NCBI GenBank assembly: GCA_028707695.1
Contig: JAQWAL010000001.1
Coordinates: 62,001 to 126,000 of the forward strand
DNA length: 64,000 bases
Direction: 5' to 3'
Source: Bacteroidales bacterium
GTDB lineage: Bacteria; Bacteroidota; Bacteroidia; Bacteroidales; UBA932
Position numbers and translations under genes: made by a program. Every line of letters begins with the position of its first letter. Position 1 is the stretch's first letter. Of this stretch, positions 52,991 through 62,008 are shown one piece after another. The notes under the pieces were generated by a model, which worked only from the letters and a program-made list of their open reading frames with translations, ran no database searches and was not told the origin of the DNA.

Positions 52991-53437
52991 ATGGAAAAAC
53001 AAATGCAGATTATTGGAATAGCCTCGGACCACGCAGGTTTCGATATGAAAGAGTCTCTCAAGGAGTTTCTGAAAAATCTTGATTACAAAATAATTGACTA
53101 CGGAACAAATTCTCCGGATAGTATGGATTATCCCGATGTCGCTCACCCTTTGGCACAAGCTGTAGAAGAGGGGTCCGTCAATTTGGGTATCGCACTTTGC
53201 GGTTCCGGGAACGGGATAAGCATGACCCTCAACAAACACAAAGGTATAAGGGCGGCCCTGTGTTGGAACCAAGAGTTGGCCCAACTTGCCAGGAACCACA
53301 ACAATGCAAACATCCTCTCCCTACCAGCCAGATTCATAGAAACATCCCTTGCAATCGATATTGTAAAAACCTTCCTCAACAGTGATTTTGAAGGAGGCAG
53401 GCATCTCAGGAGGGTAGAAAAAATCAGCTGCAAATAA
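52991..53437 (+). CDS. rpiB: Ribose-5-phosphate isomerase B
   Basis: A 148-residue RpiB/LacAB-family sugar isomerase interconverting ribose-5-P and ribulose-5-P. It shows GIASDHAGFDMKESL, the phosphate-binding VNLGIALCGSGNGISMTLNK with the catalytic Cys, and KGIRAALCWNQELAQLARNH. Family members usually start about five residues before SDHAGF, which favours the second Met at 53003, especially as the -7 element is so close. The ATG at 52991 is kept as the longer option. It is followed 12 bases later by truB. Confidence 0.93.
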   Translation: MEKQMQIIGIASDHAGFDMKESLKEFLKNLDYKIIDYGTNSPDSMDYPDVAHPLAQAVEEGSVNLGIALCGSGNGISMTLNKHKGIRAALCWNQELAQLARNHNNANILSLPARFIETSLAIDIVKTFLNSDFEGGRHLRRVEKISCK

Positions 53438-53449
53438 GAGGTAGCAAAC

Positions 53450-54211
53450 ATGGAGTACAAAATGATAAAAGGGGCAACCATAATAGACAAAACTGCCCTA
53501 TCGGTAAAATTATCCCGCAACTTCCAGGATTACCCTGGCGGATTGGTTTTTGTTGTAGACAAACCTTATGGATGGACCTCTGCAGATGCAGTCAGGAAAC
53601 TCAAGTTTTCATTACAAAGGTGGTTTGGGATCAAAAACATCAAGGTTGGACATGCCGGAACCCTGGACCCCTTGGCTACAGGCATATTGCTCATATGCGC
53701 CGGCAAAGCCACAAAAATTGCAGAGACACTTCAATCCCAACAAAAGGAATATATTGCAGAAATCACATTTGGTGCAACAACACCCTCATATGACCTGGAA
53801 AAAGAGATAGACAATACTTATCCTTTTGAGCATATAACCCTTGAAGGGATAAAAAACATAATCCCGACATTCCTGGGGGAACAACAACAACTCCCTCCTA
53901 TCTTCTCGGCCAAACTGATAGACGGAAAAAGGGCTTATGAATCTGCCCGTGCAGGAGAGCAAGTGAAGATGAAGCCTGCAACGGTAACCATAAACACAAT
54001 GGAAATTGCAGAGTGGTCACAACCAATCCTGACAATAGCCATAAGCTGCAGCAAAGGGACATATGTGAGGTCACTTGCCCGGGATATGGGTGTGGCACTA
54101 AACAGCGGAGCCCATCTTACAGGTCTGGTAAGAAGCGGTTCCGGACAATTTAAAATTGCCCAGGCAATTTCTTTTGAAAACTTGAAACCTTTTTTTGATT
54201 TATCCGTATAA
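53450..54211 (+). CDS. truB: tRNA pseudouridine-55 synthase
   Basis: A 253-residue pseudouridine synthase acting on the T-loop of tRNA. It has [17 protein letters not shown], the catalytic-Asp motif [20 protein letters not shown], and [18 protein letters not shown]. It has an N-terminal extension of about 30 residues compared with E. coli TruB. It is in an apparent operon with rpiB and queA, another tRNA-modification gene. Confidence 0.95.
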   Translation: MEYKMIKGATIIDKTALSVKLSRNFQDYPGGLVFVVDKPYGWTSADAVRKLKFSLQRWFGIKNIKVGHAGTLDPLATGILLICAGKATKIAETLQSQQKEYIAEITFGATTPSYDLEKEIDNTYPFEHITLEGIKNIIPTFLGEQQQLPPIFSAKLIDGKRAYESARAGEQVKMKPATVTINTMEIAEWSQPILTIAISCSKGTYVRSLARDMGVALNSGAHLTGLVRSGSGQFKIAQAISFENLKPFFDLSV

Positions 54212-54248
54212 TAAGATACTTGTTTGTTTTTTAACATATCTACATTAT

Positions 54249-55298
54249 ATGAAATTATCCCAATTCAATTACAATTTGAATCCCGACCAAATTGCCAAGT
54301 ACCCGGCAAAGTACCGCGACGAATCCCGCATGATGGTCCTTCACAAAAAAACAGGAGAGATAGAACACAAACTTTTCAAAGACATCCTGGAATATGCAGG
54401 CGAAGAGGACTTGTTCATATTCAATAACACAAAGGTATTTCCAGCCAGGCTATATGGAAACAAAGAAAAAACAGGTGCAGAGATAGAGGTTTTCCTATTG
54501 AGGGAACTCAACCGTGACCAGCGTCTTTGGGATGTCCTGGTAGATCCTGCAAGGAAAATAAGAATAGGGAACAAACTCTATTTTGGAGAGAACGACAACC
54601 TGGTTGCAGAGGTTATAGACAACACAACCTCCCGTGGAAGGACTCTCAGGTTCCTTTTCGATGGAACCCATGAGGAGTTCAAAGCCACTCTATACAAGAT
54701 GGGTGAAATGCCAATTCCAAAATGGATCAGGACAAAAGCAGAAAGTCTGGACACAGAGAGGTACCAAACCATCTTTGCAGAACACGAAGGAGCAGTAGCT
54801 GCCCCTGCAGCTGGCTTGCATTTCAGCAGGGAGCTCATGAAAAGAATGGAAATCAAAGGGATTGACAGCACATATATTACCCTGCACATGGGCCTTGGCA
54901 ACTTCAGGACAGTAGATGTAGAAGATTTATCCAAACATAAAATGGATTCCGAACAAGTAATTATACCTGAATCCAGCGCATTGACAATCAATAAAACCAA
55001 AGAGAAAGGCAAAAAAGTATTTGCAGTTGGAGTTACTGTCATGAGGGCTATAGAGACATCTGTAACTACAAGGAACGAACTCAAACCTTTCGATGGATGG
55101 ACAAATAAATTCATTTTCCCTCCATACAAGTTTTCCATTGCAGATGCACTTATCTCAAACTTCCAACTCCCTCAAAGCACAATGCTCATGACCGCTGCCG
55201 CATTTGGCGGATTCGATAATGTCATGAATGCATACAACGTTGCCGCAAAAGAGGGCTACAAATTCGGCACATACGGTGATGCGTTGCTAATAATCTGA
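54249..55298 (+). CDS. queA: S-adenosylmethionine:tRNA ribosyltransferase-isomerase
   Basis: A 349-residue enzyme of queuosine synthesis that transfers the ribosyl part of SAM to preQ1-tRNA. Visible: [32 protein letters not shown], the signature [24 protein letters not shown] [18 protein letters not shown] and [13 protein letters not shown] near the end. The ATG at 54249 matches the family's start ([19 protein letters not shown]); the in-frame ATG at 54195 overlaps truB and is rejected. A perfect 15-bp hairpin terminator follows. Confidence 0.95.
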   Translation: MKLSQFNYNLNPDQIAKYPAKYRDESRMMVLHKKTGEIEHKLFKDILEYAGEEDLFIFNNTKVFPARLYGNKEKTGAEIEVFLLRELNRDQRLWDVLVDPARKIRIGNKLYFGENDNLVAEVIDNTTSRGRTLRFLFDGTHEEFKATLYKMGEMPIPKWIRTKAESLDTERYQTIFAEHEGAVAAPAAGLHFSRELMKRMEIKGIDSTYITLHMGLGNFRTVDVEDLSKHKMDSEQVIIPESSALTINKTKEKGKKVFAVGVTVMRAIETSVTTRNELKPFDGWTNKFIFPPYKFSIADALISNFQLPQSTMLMTAAAFGGFDNVMNAYNVAAKEGYKFGTYGDALLII

Positions 55299-55340
55299 CG
55301 GAAGAACAACAAATATCCGATTTGAAAATAATTTATCTGT

Positions 55341-55377
55341 AATAAAGGAAAAAGAGATTCTTTTTCCTTTATTTTTA
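55341..55377 (+). terminator. Rho-independent terminator after queA
   Basis: AATAAAGGAAAAAGA (55341-55355) and TCTTTTTCCTTTATT (55359-55373) are perfect inverted repeats with a three-base loop, followed by TTTT. It ends the rpiB-truB-queA transcript. Confidence 0.8.
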
Positions 55378-55395
55378 TTGGGTAATTTATTGTTA

Positions 55396-56514
55396 ATGGA
55401 AGAGTGGGAAAAGGTGTGCACCATTGCACTCAACAAAATATTCACATACAATCCCGAAGGCGCAAGGGACCTTGTAGAACAAGCGGGGTCTGCTGCAAAA
55501 GTATTTGAATTCCTGGGGGACAAACTACCCAAGACAACAAACAATCAAGAGAACAAAAAGGAGGTGGCCACAACGGACAAACTTCTTGAAGAGGCATACA
55601 AGGAGCTCGAATGGGCCAGGCAAAACGATATCGAACTACTTTTTGCCTATGACAAAGAGGGTGACTATCCGGAAAGGCTTCTCATGTGCAACGACTTTCC
55701 CCTCTTACTTTACAAAAGAGGCAACCTCACACTAAACCAGTCTAAGGTGCTTGGCATTGTCGGCACAAGAAGGGCAACATCATATGGAAAATCTATCCTT
55801 GACAAAATAGTAGAGGAAGTTTCAGATACCATACCGGGCACAGCAATCGTCAGCGGGTTAGCCTATGGCATAGACATAGAAGCTCATTTGGCAGCAATGA
55901 AATACAAACTTCCAACCTTTGCCATACTCGGATGTGCTCCAGACAAAGTCTATCCTGCATCCCACTCATCCCATGCAAAGAAAATCATATCACAAGGTGC
56001 TTTGGTAACTGAATTCCCAAGGAAAAGCGAAGGATATAAAATCAATTTCCTTAGAAGGAACAGGATAATTGCAGGGTTGTGCGATGCAATCATAATGGTT
56101 GAATCCGGCATCAAAGGCGGTTCAACCATAACAGCATCCCTGGCCATGGGTTACAACAGGGAAGTGTTTGCTGTTCCGGGCAGGGTTACAGATTCAATGT
56201 CACAAGGCTGCAACTACCTCATTTCCGAAAACAGGGCTTCAATATTCACCTCTGTGAAAAAGATTGCAGAGGTTATTGGTTGGGGCTACCAAAGCCATTC
56301 TTCGGAGCCGGAGCAAAAAGAGCTCTTTGGCCAAAACAGCACAGAAAAAGAAAAAATATTATTAGCTTTGGAGTCCAATGACGGACTGGATATCGGCTCA
56401 TTAGTCTCCCTCACAGGTATCTCTGCTTCAAATTTGTTGGGACACCTTCTGGAGTTGGAACTGGATGGCAAAATAGCATCCTTACCTGGAAAAAGATATT
56501 CTGTTTTTAAATGA
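55396..56514 (+). CDS. dprA: DNA-processing protein DprA
   Basis: A 372-residue protein that loads RecA on incoming single-stranded DNA in transformation and also has housekeeping roles. The Rossmann core has KVLGIVGTRRATSYGKSILD, IVSGLAYGIDIEAHLAA, ILGCAPDKVYPASHSSHAKK, RRNRIIAGLCDAIIMVESG and FAVPGRVTDSMSQGCNYLI. The C-terminal winged helix starts near residue 310. The ATG at 55396 is preferred to the in-frame codon at 55378. tatD follows directly. Confidence 0.95.
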   Translation: MEEWEKVCTIALNKIFTYNPEGARDLVEQAGSAAKVFEFLGDKLPKTTNNQENKKEVATTDKLLEEAYKELEWARQNDIELLFAYDKEGDYPERLLMCNDFPLLLYKRGNLTLNQSKVLGIVGTRRATSYGKSILDKIVEEVSDTIPGTAIVSGLAYGIDIEAHLAAMKYKLPTFAILGCAPDKVYPASHSSHAKKIISQGALVTEFPRKSEGYKINFLRRNRIIAGLCDAIIMVESGIKGGSTITASLAMGYNREVFAVPGRVTDSMSQGCNYLISENRASIFTSVKKIAEVIGWGYQSHSSEPEQKELFGQNSTEKEKILLALESNDGLDIGSLVSLTGISASNLLGHLLELELDGKIASLPGKRYSVFK

Positions 56515-56521
56515 AATTGAA

Positions 56522-57298
56522 TTGGAGTTAATTGATACGCACACACATCTATACGACCAAGCATTTGATGGTGACAGGAAAGAGGTTGTAAACAGGGCAA
56601 TACAAAACGGCATAAGCAAAGTCATATTGCCGGACATCGATAGCACCAGCAGGGGCTCTTTGGAAAAACTTGCCGGTGAATTCCCCGGGTTTGCATATCC
56701 CACAATCGGGCTGCACCCTACATCTGTAGGAATCGGATGGGAGAAAGAACTGGAAATGGTACTGGAAGGTATAGACAACAACAAACATACAGCCATAGGA
56801 GAAATTGGCATAGACTGCTACTGGTCAAAAGAATTTGTAAAAGAACAGGTGGTAGTTTTCGAAAAACAACTGGAAGCAGCTTCTCAAGCCAGATTACCTG
56901 TTATTATCCACTCCAGGGATGCCACAGAACTAATCCTGGATTCAATCAAAAGACTTAAACATCTTGACCTTAAAGGTGTATTCCACGCTTTTTCGGGAAG
57001 CCTGGAAACCTACCGTCAAATCAAGGCACTTGGCAATTTCATGTTTGGCATTGGAGGTGTGGTCACATTCAAAAACAGCAAATTACCCGCAACTGTGTTG
57101 GAAATGGACAAAAATAGTTTAATTTTGGAAACAGATGCCCCCTGGCTAACGCCAACTCCTTTCAGGGGAAAGCGCAACGAGCCGGCACATGTGCAACTTA
57201 TTGCAAAAAAGATTGCAGAGATTAAGAATTGCGATATTAAAGAGATAGCCCAAACAACTACTACAAATGCAAACAGGTTATTCAAATTCATTATCTGA
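56522..57298 (+). CDS. tatD: TatD-family metal-dependent hydrolase with a non-ATG start
   Basis: A 258-residue TIM-barrel metal hydrolase, in the family of 3'-5' exonucleases. Ligand motifs: LIDTHTHLYD, IGEIGIDCYW, IIHSRDA, GVFHAFSG and LETDAPWLTPTPFRG. There is no ATG in frame between the stop at 56474 and the conserved N-terminus, so translation must start at a non-ATG codon; TTG at 56522 gives the expected MELIDTHTHL. The gene lies eight bases after dprA and overlaps ansA by 32 bases. Confidence 0.92.
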   Translation: MELIDTHTHLYDQAFDGDRKEVVNRAIQNGISKVILPDIDSTSRGSLEKLAGEFPGFAYPTIGLHPTSVGIGWEKELEMVLEGIDNNKHTAIGEIGIDCYWSKEFVKEQVVVFEKQLEAASQARLPVIIHSRDATELILDSIKRLKHLDLKGVFHAFSGSLETYRQIKALGNFMFGIGGVVTFKNSKLPATVLEMDKNSLILETDAPWLTPTPFRGKRNEPAHVQLIAKKIAEIKNCDIKEIAQTTTTNANRLFKFII

Positions 57299-58334
57299 AA
57301 ACAAAGCCAATATACTTTTGATATATACCGGTGGAACCATAGGAATGAGGCAGGATCCTGCAACCTCTGCCTTGGTCCCTTTCAAGTTCGAAGAGATTTT
57401 GCATGAGGTACCCGAGCTGAAAAAAATTGTACATACAATAGACACATACTCCTTTGAACCTCCTGTAGACTCATCTGACATAGAACCATCCAAATGGTCA
57501 CAAATGGCTCAGCTCATAAAAGAACGGTACTTATCTTACGATGGTTTTGTAATCCTCCACGGAACAGACACCATGTCTTACTCTGCCTCTGCCCTTAGTT
57601 TTATGCTGGAGAACCTGGAAAAACCTGTGGTATTTACTGGCAGCCAGCTACCTGTTGGCATGTTGAGGACAGACGGAAAGGAAAACCTCATATCCGCAAT
57701 AGAGATTGCTGCCTCAAGGGATAACCACGGACGGGCTATAGTTCCCGAAGTGTGCATCTTTTTCGAGAGTGAACTTTACAGAGGCAACCGGACCACCAAA
57801 GACAATGCAGAAAATTTCAAAGCCTTCAGGTCTCCCAACTATCCACCCCTCGCAAAAGCAGGCATCCACATAAAATACAATAAACCATATATAAATTATC
57901 CCGGCTTATGGGGCAAGGAATTAAAAATATTAACAGAGACTAACAACAACATTGCCATACTGAAACTTTTCCCGGGGATCACAGAAAACACTGTGGAATC
58001 AATTTGCAACATACCAGGTTTGAGGGCTCTTATCATAGAAACATATGGGTCCGGGAATGCCACAACTCGTCAATGGTTTTTGGATATCATAGAAAAAACC
58101 TGCAACAAAGGTATTGTTATTCTTAATGTTACCCAATGTCCTGCCGGGAAAGTAGACATGGATGCATACGAAACCGGCATCATGCTCAAAAAAGCAGGGG
58201 TTGTTGGAGGTTACGATTCTACAGTGGAAGCTGCTGTCTCAAAATTATTTTTTTTAATGGGACATTATTCTGATATCAAAATAATTAAGAAGCTACTTAA
58301 CCAAAATCTTAAAGGAGAAATTTCAATCAATTAG
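57267..58334 (+). CDS. ansA: Type I (cytoplasmic) L-asparaginase
   Basis: A 355-residue asparaginase. The first catalytic Thr is in LLIYTGGTIGMRQD, the second in ILHGTDTMSYSASALSFML, followed by FTGSQLPVGMLRTDGKENL and ETYGSGNATT. There is no signal peptide, which indicates the cytoplasmic type I enzyme. The ATG at 57267 lies inside tatD. Asparaginase plus aspA (26.5 kb) would route asparagine to fumarate. Confidence 0.94.
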   Translation: MQTGYSNSLSENKANILLIYTGGTIGMRQDPATSALVPFKFEEILHEVPELKKIVHTIDTYSFEPPVDSSDIEPSKWSQMAQLIKERYLSYDGFVILHGTDTMSYSASALSFMLENLEKPVVFTGSQLPVGMLRTDGKENLISAIEIAASRDNHGRAIVPEVCIFFESELYRGNRTTKDNAENFKAFRSPNYPPLAKAGIHIKYNKPYINYPGLWGKELKILTETNNNIAILKLFPGITENTVESICNIPGLRALIIETYGSGNATTRQWFLDIIEKTCNKGIVILNVTQCPAGKVDMDAYETGIMLKKAGVVGGYDSTVEAAVSKLFFLMGHYSDIKIIKKLLNQNLKGEISIN

Positions 58335-58439
58335 TGTTTATTTAAAAAATCTTTCTAAATTGCACGATAATTGGCTTTACTACGTAAACAGATAACTATT
58401 TAAAATACATTGTTTAATACTTTAATCATTCAAAAATTT

Positions 58440-59180
58440 ATGAAAAAATTTTTCATGTTTTTGGCAGTACTTGGTTTCATTACCATTTCTGCACAGTATG
58501 CTGCTGCTCAAACACCGGACCCTGCATCTGACCTGACAGTTCAACAGGAAATGCCTATCCACCAGCAGCTTAAAACTAAATTTATCGAAGGTGGAGCTGG
58601 TTTCATGGCCAGTATCCTGATGTGTTTGATCTTTGGTCTGGCAATCGCCATCGAAAGGATCATTTACCTGAATATGGCAAGCACCAACACCGATAAACTA
58701 CTCAGGAAAATTGAAGAAGCAATGGCCAATGGCGGAGTTGAGGCTGCAAAAGATGTATGCCGAAACACCAGAGGTCCTGTTGCAAGTATCTTCTACCAAG
58801 GTCTTGCACGTGCCGACGAAGGTATAGAGGTTGTTGAAAAATCAGTGGTTTCATACGGTTCTGTTCAAATGAGCCAGCTGGAAAACGGTCTTTCATGGAT
58901 TTCCCTCTTTATCTCAATTGCTCCTATGTTGGGTTTCATGGGTACTGTTATTGGTATGATTGGTGCTTTCGACGCTATCGAGGCAGCCGGTGATATCTCC
59001 CCCAACCTTGTTGCCGGTGGTATTAAAGTTGCTCTTATCACTACCGTTACCGGTCTTATCGTAGCGATTATCCTCCAGATTTTCTACAACTACCTGATTG
59101 CAAAAATCGACGGTATCGTTGTTACAATGGAAGATGCTTCAATCTCGCTTATCGATATTTTGGTAAAAGCTAAAAAATAA
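58440..59180 (+). CDS. exbB: MotA/TolQ/ExbB proton-channel protein
   Basis: A 246-residue inner-membrane protein. A signal-like first segment (FFMFLAVLGFITISAQYAAA) is followed by three MotA_ExbB helices: about residues 52-74 (FMASILMCLIFGLAIAIERI), 155-180 (ISLFISIAPMLGFMGTVIGM) and 190-220 (LITTVTGLIVAIILQIFYNY). With ExbD it converts proton flow into TonB motion that powers outer-membrane receptors such as the one at 16-19 kb. The preceding 105-base gap shows no clear promoter. It is first of four closely spaced genes. Confidence 0.93.
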   Translation: MKKFFMFLAVLGFITISAQYAAAQTPDPASDLTVQQEMPIHQQLKTKFIEGGAGFMASILMCLIFGLAIAIERIIYLNMASTNTDKLLRKIEEAMANGGVEAAKDVCRNTRGPVASIFYQGLARADEGIEVVEKSVVSYGSVQMSQLENGLSWISLFISIAPMLGFMGTVIGMIGAFDAIEAAGDISPNLVAGGIKVALITTVTGLIVAIILQIFYNYLIAKIDGIVVTMEDASISLIDILVKAKK

Positions 59181-59187
59181 TTGAATT

Positions 59188-59598
59188 ATGTCAAAATTCG
59201 CAAAATATATCTTATTCCTGCTTTTCGGGCTGGGAGTATTGCTTACAATTCTGTTCTTCATCAATCAGGATGGCATGCTGGACACTTACCTGTTCTATGC
59301 TTACCTGCTGTTTGGAATAGCAGCTGTTTTGGCGATAGTTCTTCCGCTGATTAGCATGGCCCAGAATCCCAAGGCACTTAAGAAAGTCTTGTTCGGGATT
59401 TTGCTGGCTGCAGGACTTGTGGTTGTATCCTATCTGCTGGCTTCCGGAGACCCGGTAGCTGTAAACCTGGCCGAAGAGCCCACTGCTTTTACATATAAAA
59501 TCACAGACACCGGTCTGATTCTTACATATATACTGCTAGCCGTATCGTTCTTTTCAATAATTGCCGGCAGTGTTATGAACATGGTTAAAAACCGCTAA
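59188..59598 (+). CDS. Small four-helix membrane protein of the ExbBD cluster
   Basis: A 136-residue protein with four predicted membrane helices: about residues 7-25 (ILFLLFGLGVLLTILFFI), 34-54 (LFYAYLLFGIAAVLAIVLPL), 67-85 (LFGILLAAGLVVVSYLLAS) and 110-130 (LILTYILLAVSFFSIIAGSV). No catalytic motif is visible. It sits seven bases after exbB and 13 before the first exbD, so it is probably an accessory of the proton-channel complex. The family is common at this place in Bacteroidales as far as I recall, without known function. Confidence 0.85.
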   Translation: MSKFAKYILFLLFGLGVLLTILFFINQDGMLDTYLFYAYLLFGIAAVLAIVLPLISMAQNPKALKKVLFGILLAAGLVVVSYLLASGDPVAVNLAEEPTAFTYKITDTGLILTYILLAVSFFSIIAGSVMNMVKNR

Positions 59599-59611
59599 TT
59601 AATTTAATAAT

Positions 59612-60184
59612 ATGGCAAGACCAACACAGGAAATTAACGCAGGCTCAATGGCAGACATTGCCTTTTTGCTGCTTATATTCTTCCTCATGGTAACAACCAT
59701 GGACACGGAGACAGGTCTTCAGCGTCGTCTTCCTCCTATGCCGGATGAAAACCAGCAGCAAGAGGATGTCAAGATCAACAAGCGTAATATCCTTGTTGTA
59801 AGGCTTAATGACTACGACAGACTTTTCGCCGGTGGAGATATGATGGATGTCTCCATGTTGAAGGATAAAGCCAAAGAGTTCCTTTTGAATCCTGCAAACA
59901 ATGAAAATCTTCCTGAGAGGGAAATCAAACCTATAGAAGGTTTTGGCAACTTCGCCGTATCAAAGGGAGTTATCTCTCTGCAAAACACTCGCGGAACAAG
60001 CTACAAAGCCTATATTGCAGTTCAAAATGAACTAGTAAAGGCTGTCAACGAAATCCGTGATGAGTTTTCTTTACAAAACTTCGGAAAGGTATACATTGCC
60101 CTGGACGAAGAAAAACAAAGAATAGTCAGGGAGGCTATCCCTCAGAATATCTCTGAGGCAGAACCTAAAGATACAGGCAGGTAA
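59612..60184 (+). CDS. exbD: ExbD/TolR-family protein, first copy
   Basis: A 190-residue bitopic protein. The membrane helix at about residues 13-30 carries the conserved proton-binding Asp (GSMADIAFLLLIFFLMVTTM), followed by a periplasmic domain. The periplasmic part is longer than in E. coli ExbD (141 residues), with an added segment GFGNFAVSKGVISLQNTRGT. Arginine codons here are often CGT/CGC (QRRLP, NKRN), unlike the AGG/AGA preference of most neighbours, suggesting high expression. Confidence 0.92.
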   Translation: MARPTQEINAGSMADIAFLLLIFFLMVTTMDTETGLQRRLPPMPDENQQQEDVKINKRNILVVRLNDYDRLFAGGDMMDVSMLKDKAKEFLLNPANNENLPEREIKPIEGFGNFAVSKGVISLQNTRGTSYKAYIAVQNELVKAVNEIRDEFSLQNFGKVYIALDEEKQRIVREAIPQNISEAEPKDTGR

Positions 60185-60212
60185 TAATAGAAATCATAAA
60201 AAGAGAGTAATT

Positions 60213-60677
60213 ATGGCAAAGTTTTCGAAAAAAGGGAAAAAATCGGCTCCGGCACTTAGTACTGCCTCACTTCCCGATATTGTCTTCATGATTCTGTTCT
60301 TCTTCATGGTTTCTACTACTATGCGCCAAACAGACCGTCTGGTAAATGTAAAATTGCCAGAGGCCTCAGAAGTTGCAAAACTTGAAAGGAAAGACTTGGC
60401 TGCATACATATATGTCGGGACCCCTATTGCAAGCCGTCAGGCTCAATTTGGTACCGATGCACGTATACAGCTGAACGATTCTTTCAAAACGGTAGATGAC
60501 ATCAGGGACTTTATTGCAGCGGAACGTGAAACACTAAGTGAAGCAGACCGCTCATTCATGACAGTCAATATCAAGGCAGACGAAAATGTCCGGATGGGTA
60601 TCGTAACAGATATCAAACAAGAATTAAGAAGGACATCTGCATTGAGGATAATGTACAATGCTAGAAAAGCTCAATAG
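60213..60677 (+). CDS. exbD: ExbD/TolR-family protein, second copy
   Basis: A 154-residue bitopic protein. A basic N-terminal tail (KFSKKGKKSAPAL) precedes the membrane helix with the conserved Asp (SLPDIVFMILFFFMVSTTM). The periplasmic domain ends with VNIKADENVRMGIVTDIKQE. It differs clearly from the first copy, so the two ExbD proteins are probably paralogues forming a heteromer or serving different TonB partners. A hairpin terminator follows. Confidence 0.92.
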   Translation: MAKFSKKGKKSAPALSTASLPDIVFMILFFFMVSTTMRQTDRLVNVKLPEASEVAKLERKDLAAYIYVGTPIASRQAQFGTDARIQLNDSFKTVDDIRDFIAAERETLSEADRSFMTVNIKADENVRMGIVTDIKQELRRTSALRIMYNARKAQ

Positions 60678-60704
60678 CTTCTCTAACAATTAATATTCAG
60701 GAAC

Positions 60705-60736
60705 AGGGTGGCTTTTGAACATAAAGGCACCCTTTC
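60705..60736 (+). terminator. Rho-independent terminator after the exbB-exbD-exbD operon
   Basis: AGGGTGGCTTT (60705-60715) and AAAGGCACCCT (60723-60733) pair over 10 of 11 positions, followed by TTCTT. Confidence 0.75.
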
Positions 60737-60767
60737 TTGTATATAACTATAATCAAATACCAAAATC

Positions 60768-61991
60768 ATGGACAAAAGAATTTTCACTTCACTATTACTA
60801 GTGCTCTTCTTAACCACCACCCTTTCTGCACAAGATGGGATGAGAAGAAGAGTCATGCAACAACCTAAATTTGTATTCCTGTTCATAGGAGATGGAATGG
60901 GGCATGGCCAGGTTTCAATGGCAGAGGCATACCTCTCCTCACAAAAAGAGGAAATTTCAAACACTCCTATATCATTCACAAAATTCCCGGTTATGGGAAT
61001 GCAAACTACTTACTCTGCAAACTCATACATCACCTGTTCTTCGGCAGCCGGGACTGCGCTTTCTACCGGACATAAAACAAACAACGGAATGCTGGGAGTA
61101 GATCCACAAGGTAATAAACTGGAAAGCATCAGCTATAAGATCCATCGCAAAGGGATCCCGGTAGGGATTGTCTCCAGTGTTACAATTGACCATGCAACCC
61201 CTGCTGCTTTTTATGCAAATAGCAACAGCCGTAACAACTACTACGAAATTGCAACACAAATTCCTCAAACAGGGTTTGAATTTTTTGGTGGTGGTGGATT
61301 TGCCCAACCTACAGGTCCGGACAAAGATCAAAAAAACATATACCAAGTTTTGGAAGAGGGTGGCTACACAGTTGCAAGGGGCATTAAAGAGTACGCTGCT
61401 GCAAGAGGCAAAGGCAAAATAGCATTCTTTCAGGACAAAGGCAAAGAGGCTGACCTGCCATATGCCATAGACAGGAAAGAAAACGATTTATGCCTGGCAC
61501 AAGTGGTAGCGGCTGCGGTAGATCATCTATACGGCACCAAAGGGTTTTTCATTATGGCCGAAGGTGGCAAAATCGACTGGGCCGGACATAGCAACGATGG
61601 CAAAGCCAATATTCTGGAAGTACTGGATTTTGCAACAGCTGTACAAGTAGCATATAATTTCTACGAGAAATACCCCAATGAAACCCTCATAGTAGTTACT
61701 GCCGACCATGAAACAGGTGGGATGACACTAGGAGATGAAAAAAATTACGTTCTGGCCCTCCAACAACTGGAACCTCAAAAAATCTCCTATGCGGTTGCAA
61801 CAGACCAACAAAAAGAGGAATTCTCCCAATTGAACAAGAAAGCCAAAATTGGCTGGACAACAACCGGCCACACCGGTGTAGCAGTCCCTGTATACGCTAT
61901 CGGGCCGGGCAGCAGGCTTTTCTCCGGAAGGATAGACAACACCGAAATACCTAAAAAAATCCTTCAGGCAATGGGCATTGAAATGGAATAA
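60768..61991 (+). CDS. Secreted alkaline phosphatase (PhoA superfamily)
   Basis: A 407-residue exported phosphomonoesterase (signal FTSLLLVLFLTTTLSAQ). Metal and catalytic motifs: FLFIGDGMGHGQVSMAEAYL, nucleophile Ser92 in SYITCSSAAGTALSTGHKT, SVTIDHATPAAFYA, MAEGGKIDWAGHSND, TADHETGGMTLG and TTTGHTGVAVPVYAIGPGS. The residue before the nucleophile is Ser91 where E. coli PhoA has Asp101. It lacks the long insertions of larger Bacteroidetes phosphatases. No Pho-like repeats like those at 19059-19109 are seen upstream, and no -7 match is clear. Confidence 0.92.
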   Translation: MDKRIFTSLLLVLFLTTTLSAQDGMRRRVMQQPKFVFLFIGDGMGHGQVSMAEAYLSSQKEEISNTPISFTKFPVMGMQTTYSANSYITCSSAAGTALSTGHKTNNGMLGVDPQGNKLESISYKIHRKGIPVGIVSSVTIDHATPAAFYANSNSRNNYYEIATQIPQTGFEFFGGGGFAQPTGPDKDQKNIYQVLEEGGYTVARGIKEYAAARGKGKIAFFQDKGKEADLPYAIDRKENDLCLAQVVAAAVDHLYGTKGFFIMAEGGKIDWAGHSNDGKANILEVLDFATAVQVAYNFYEKYPNETLIVVTADHETGGMTLGDEKNYVLALQQLEPQKISYAVATDQQKEEFSQLNKKAKIGWTTTGHTGVAVPVYAIGPGSRLFSGRIDNTEIPKKILQAMGIEME

Positions 61992-62008
61992 TTATATTAT
62001 TTAGGCAA

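Noticed and set aside
58335..58439. Small RNA or promoter in the gap before exbB
   Set aside because: The 105 bases are AT-rich with no stable hairpin and only a seven-base partial match (TAAATTG) to the -7 element.
60678..60767. Pho-type repeats upstream of the alkaline phosphatase gene
   Set aside because: I looked for the units seen at 19059-19109 and found none at 11-bp spacing; the gap holds only the exbD terminator and AT-rich sequence.
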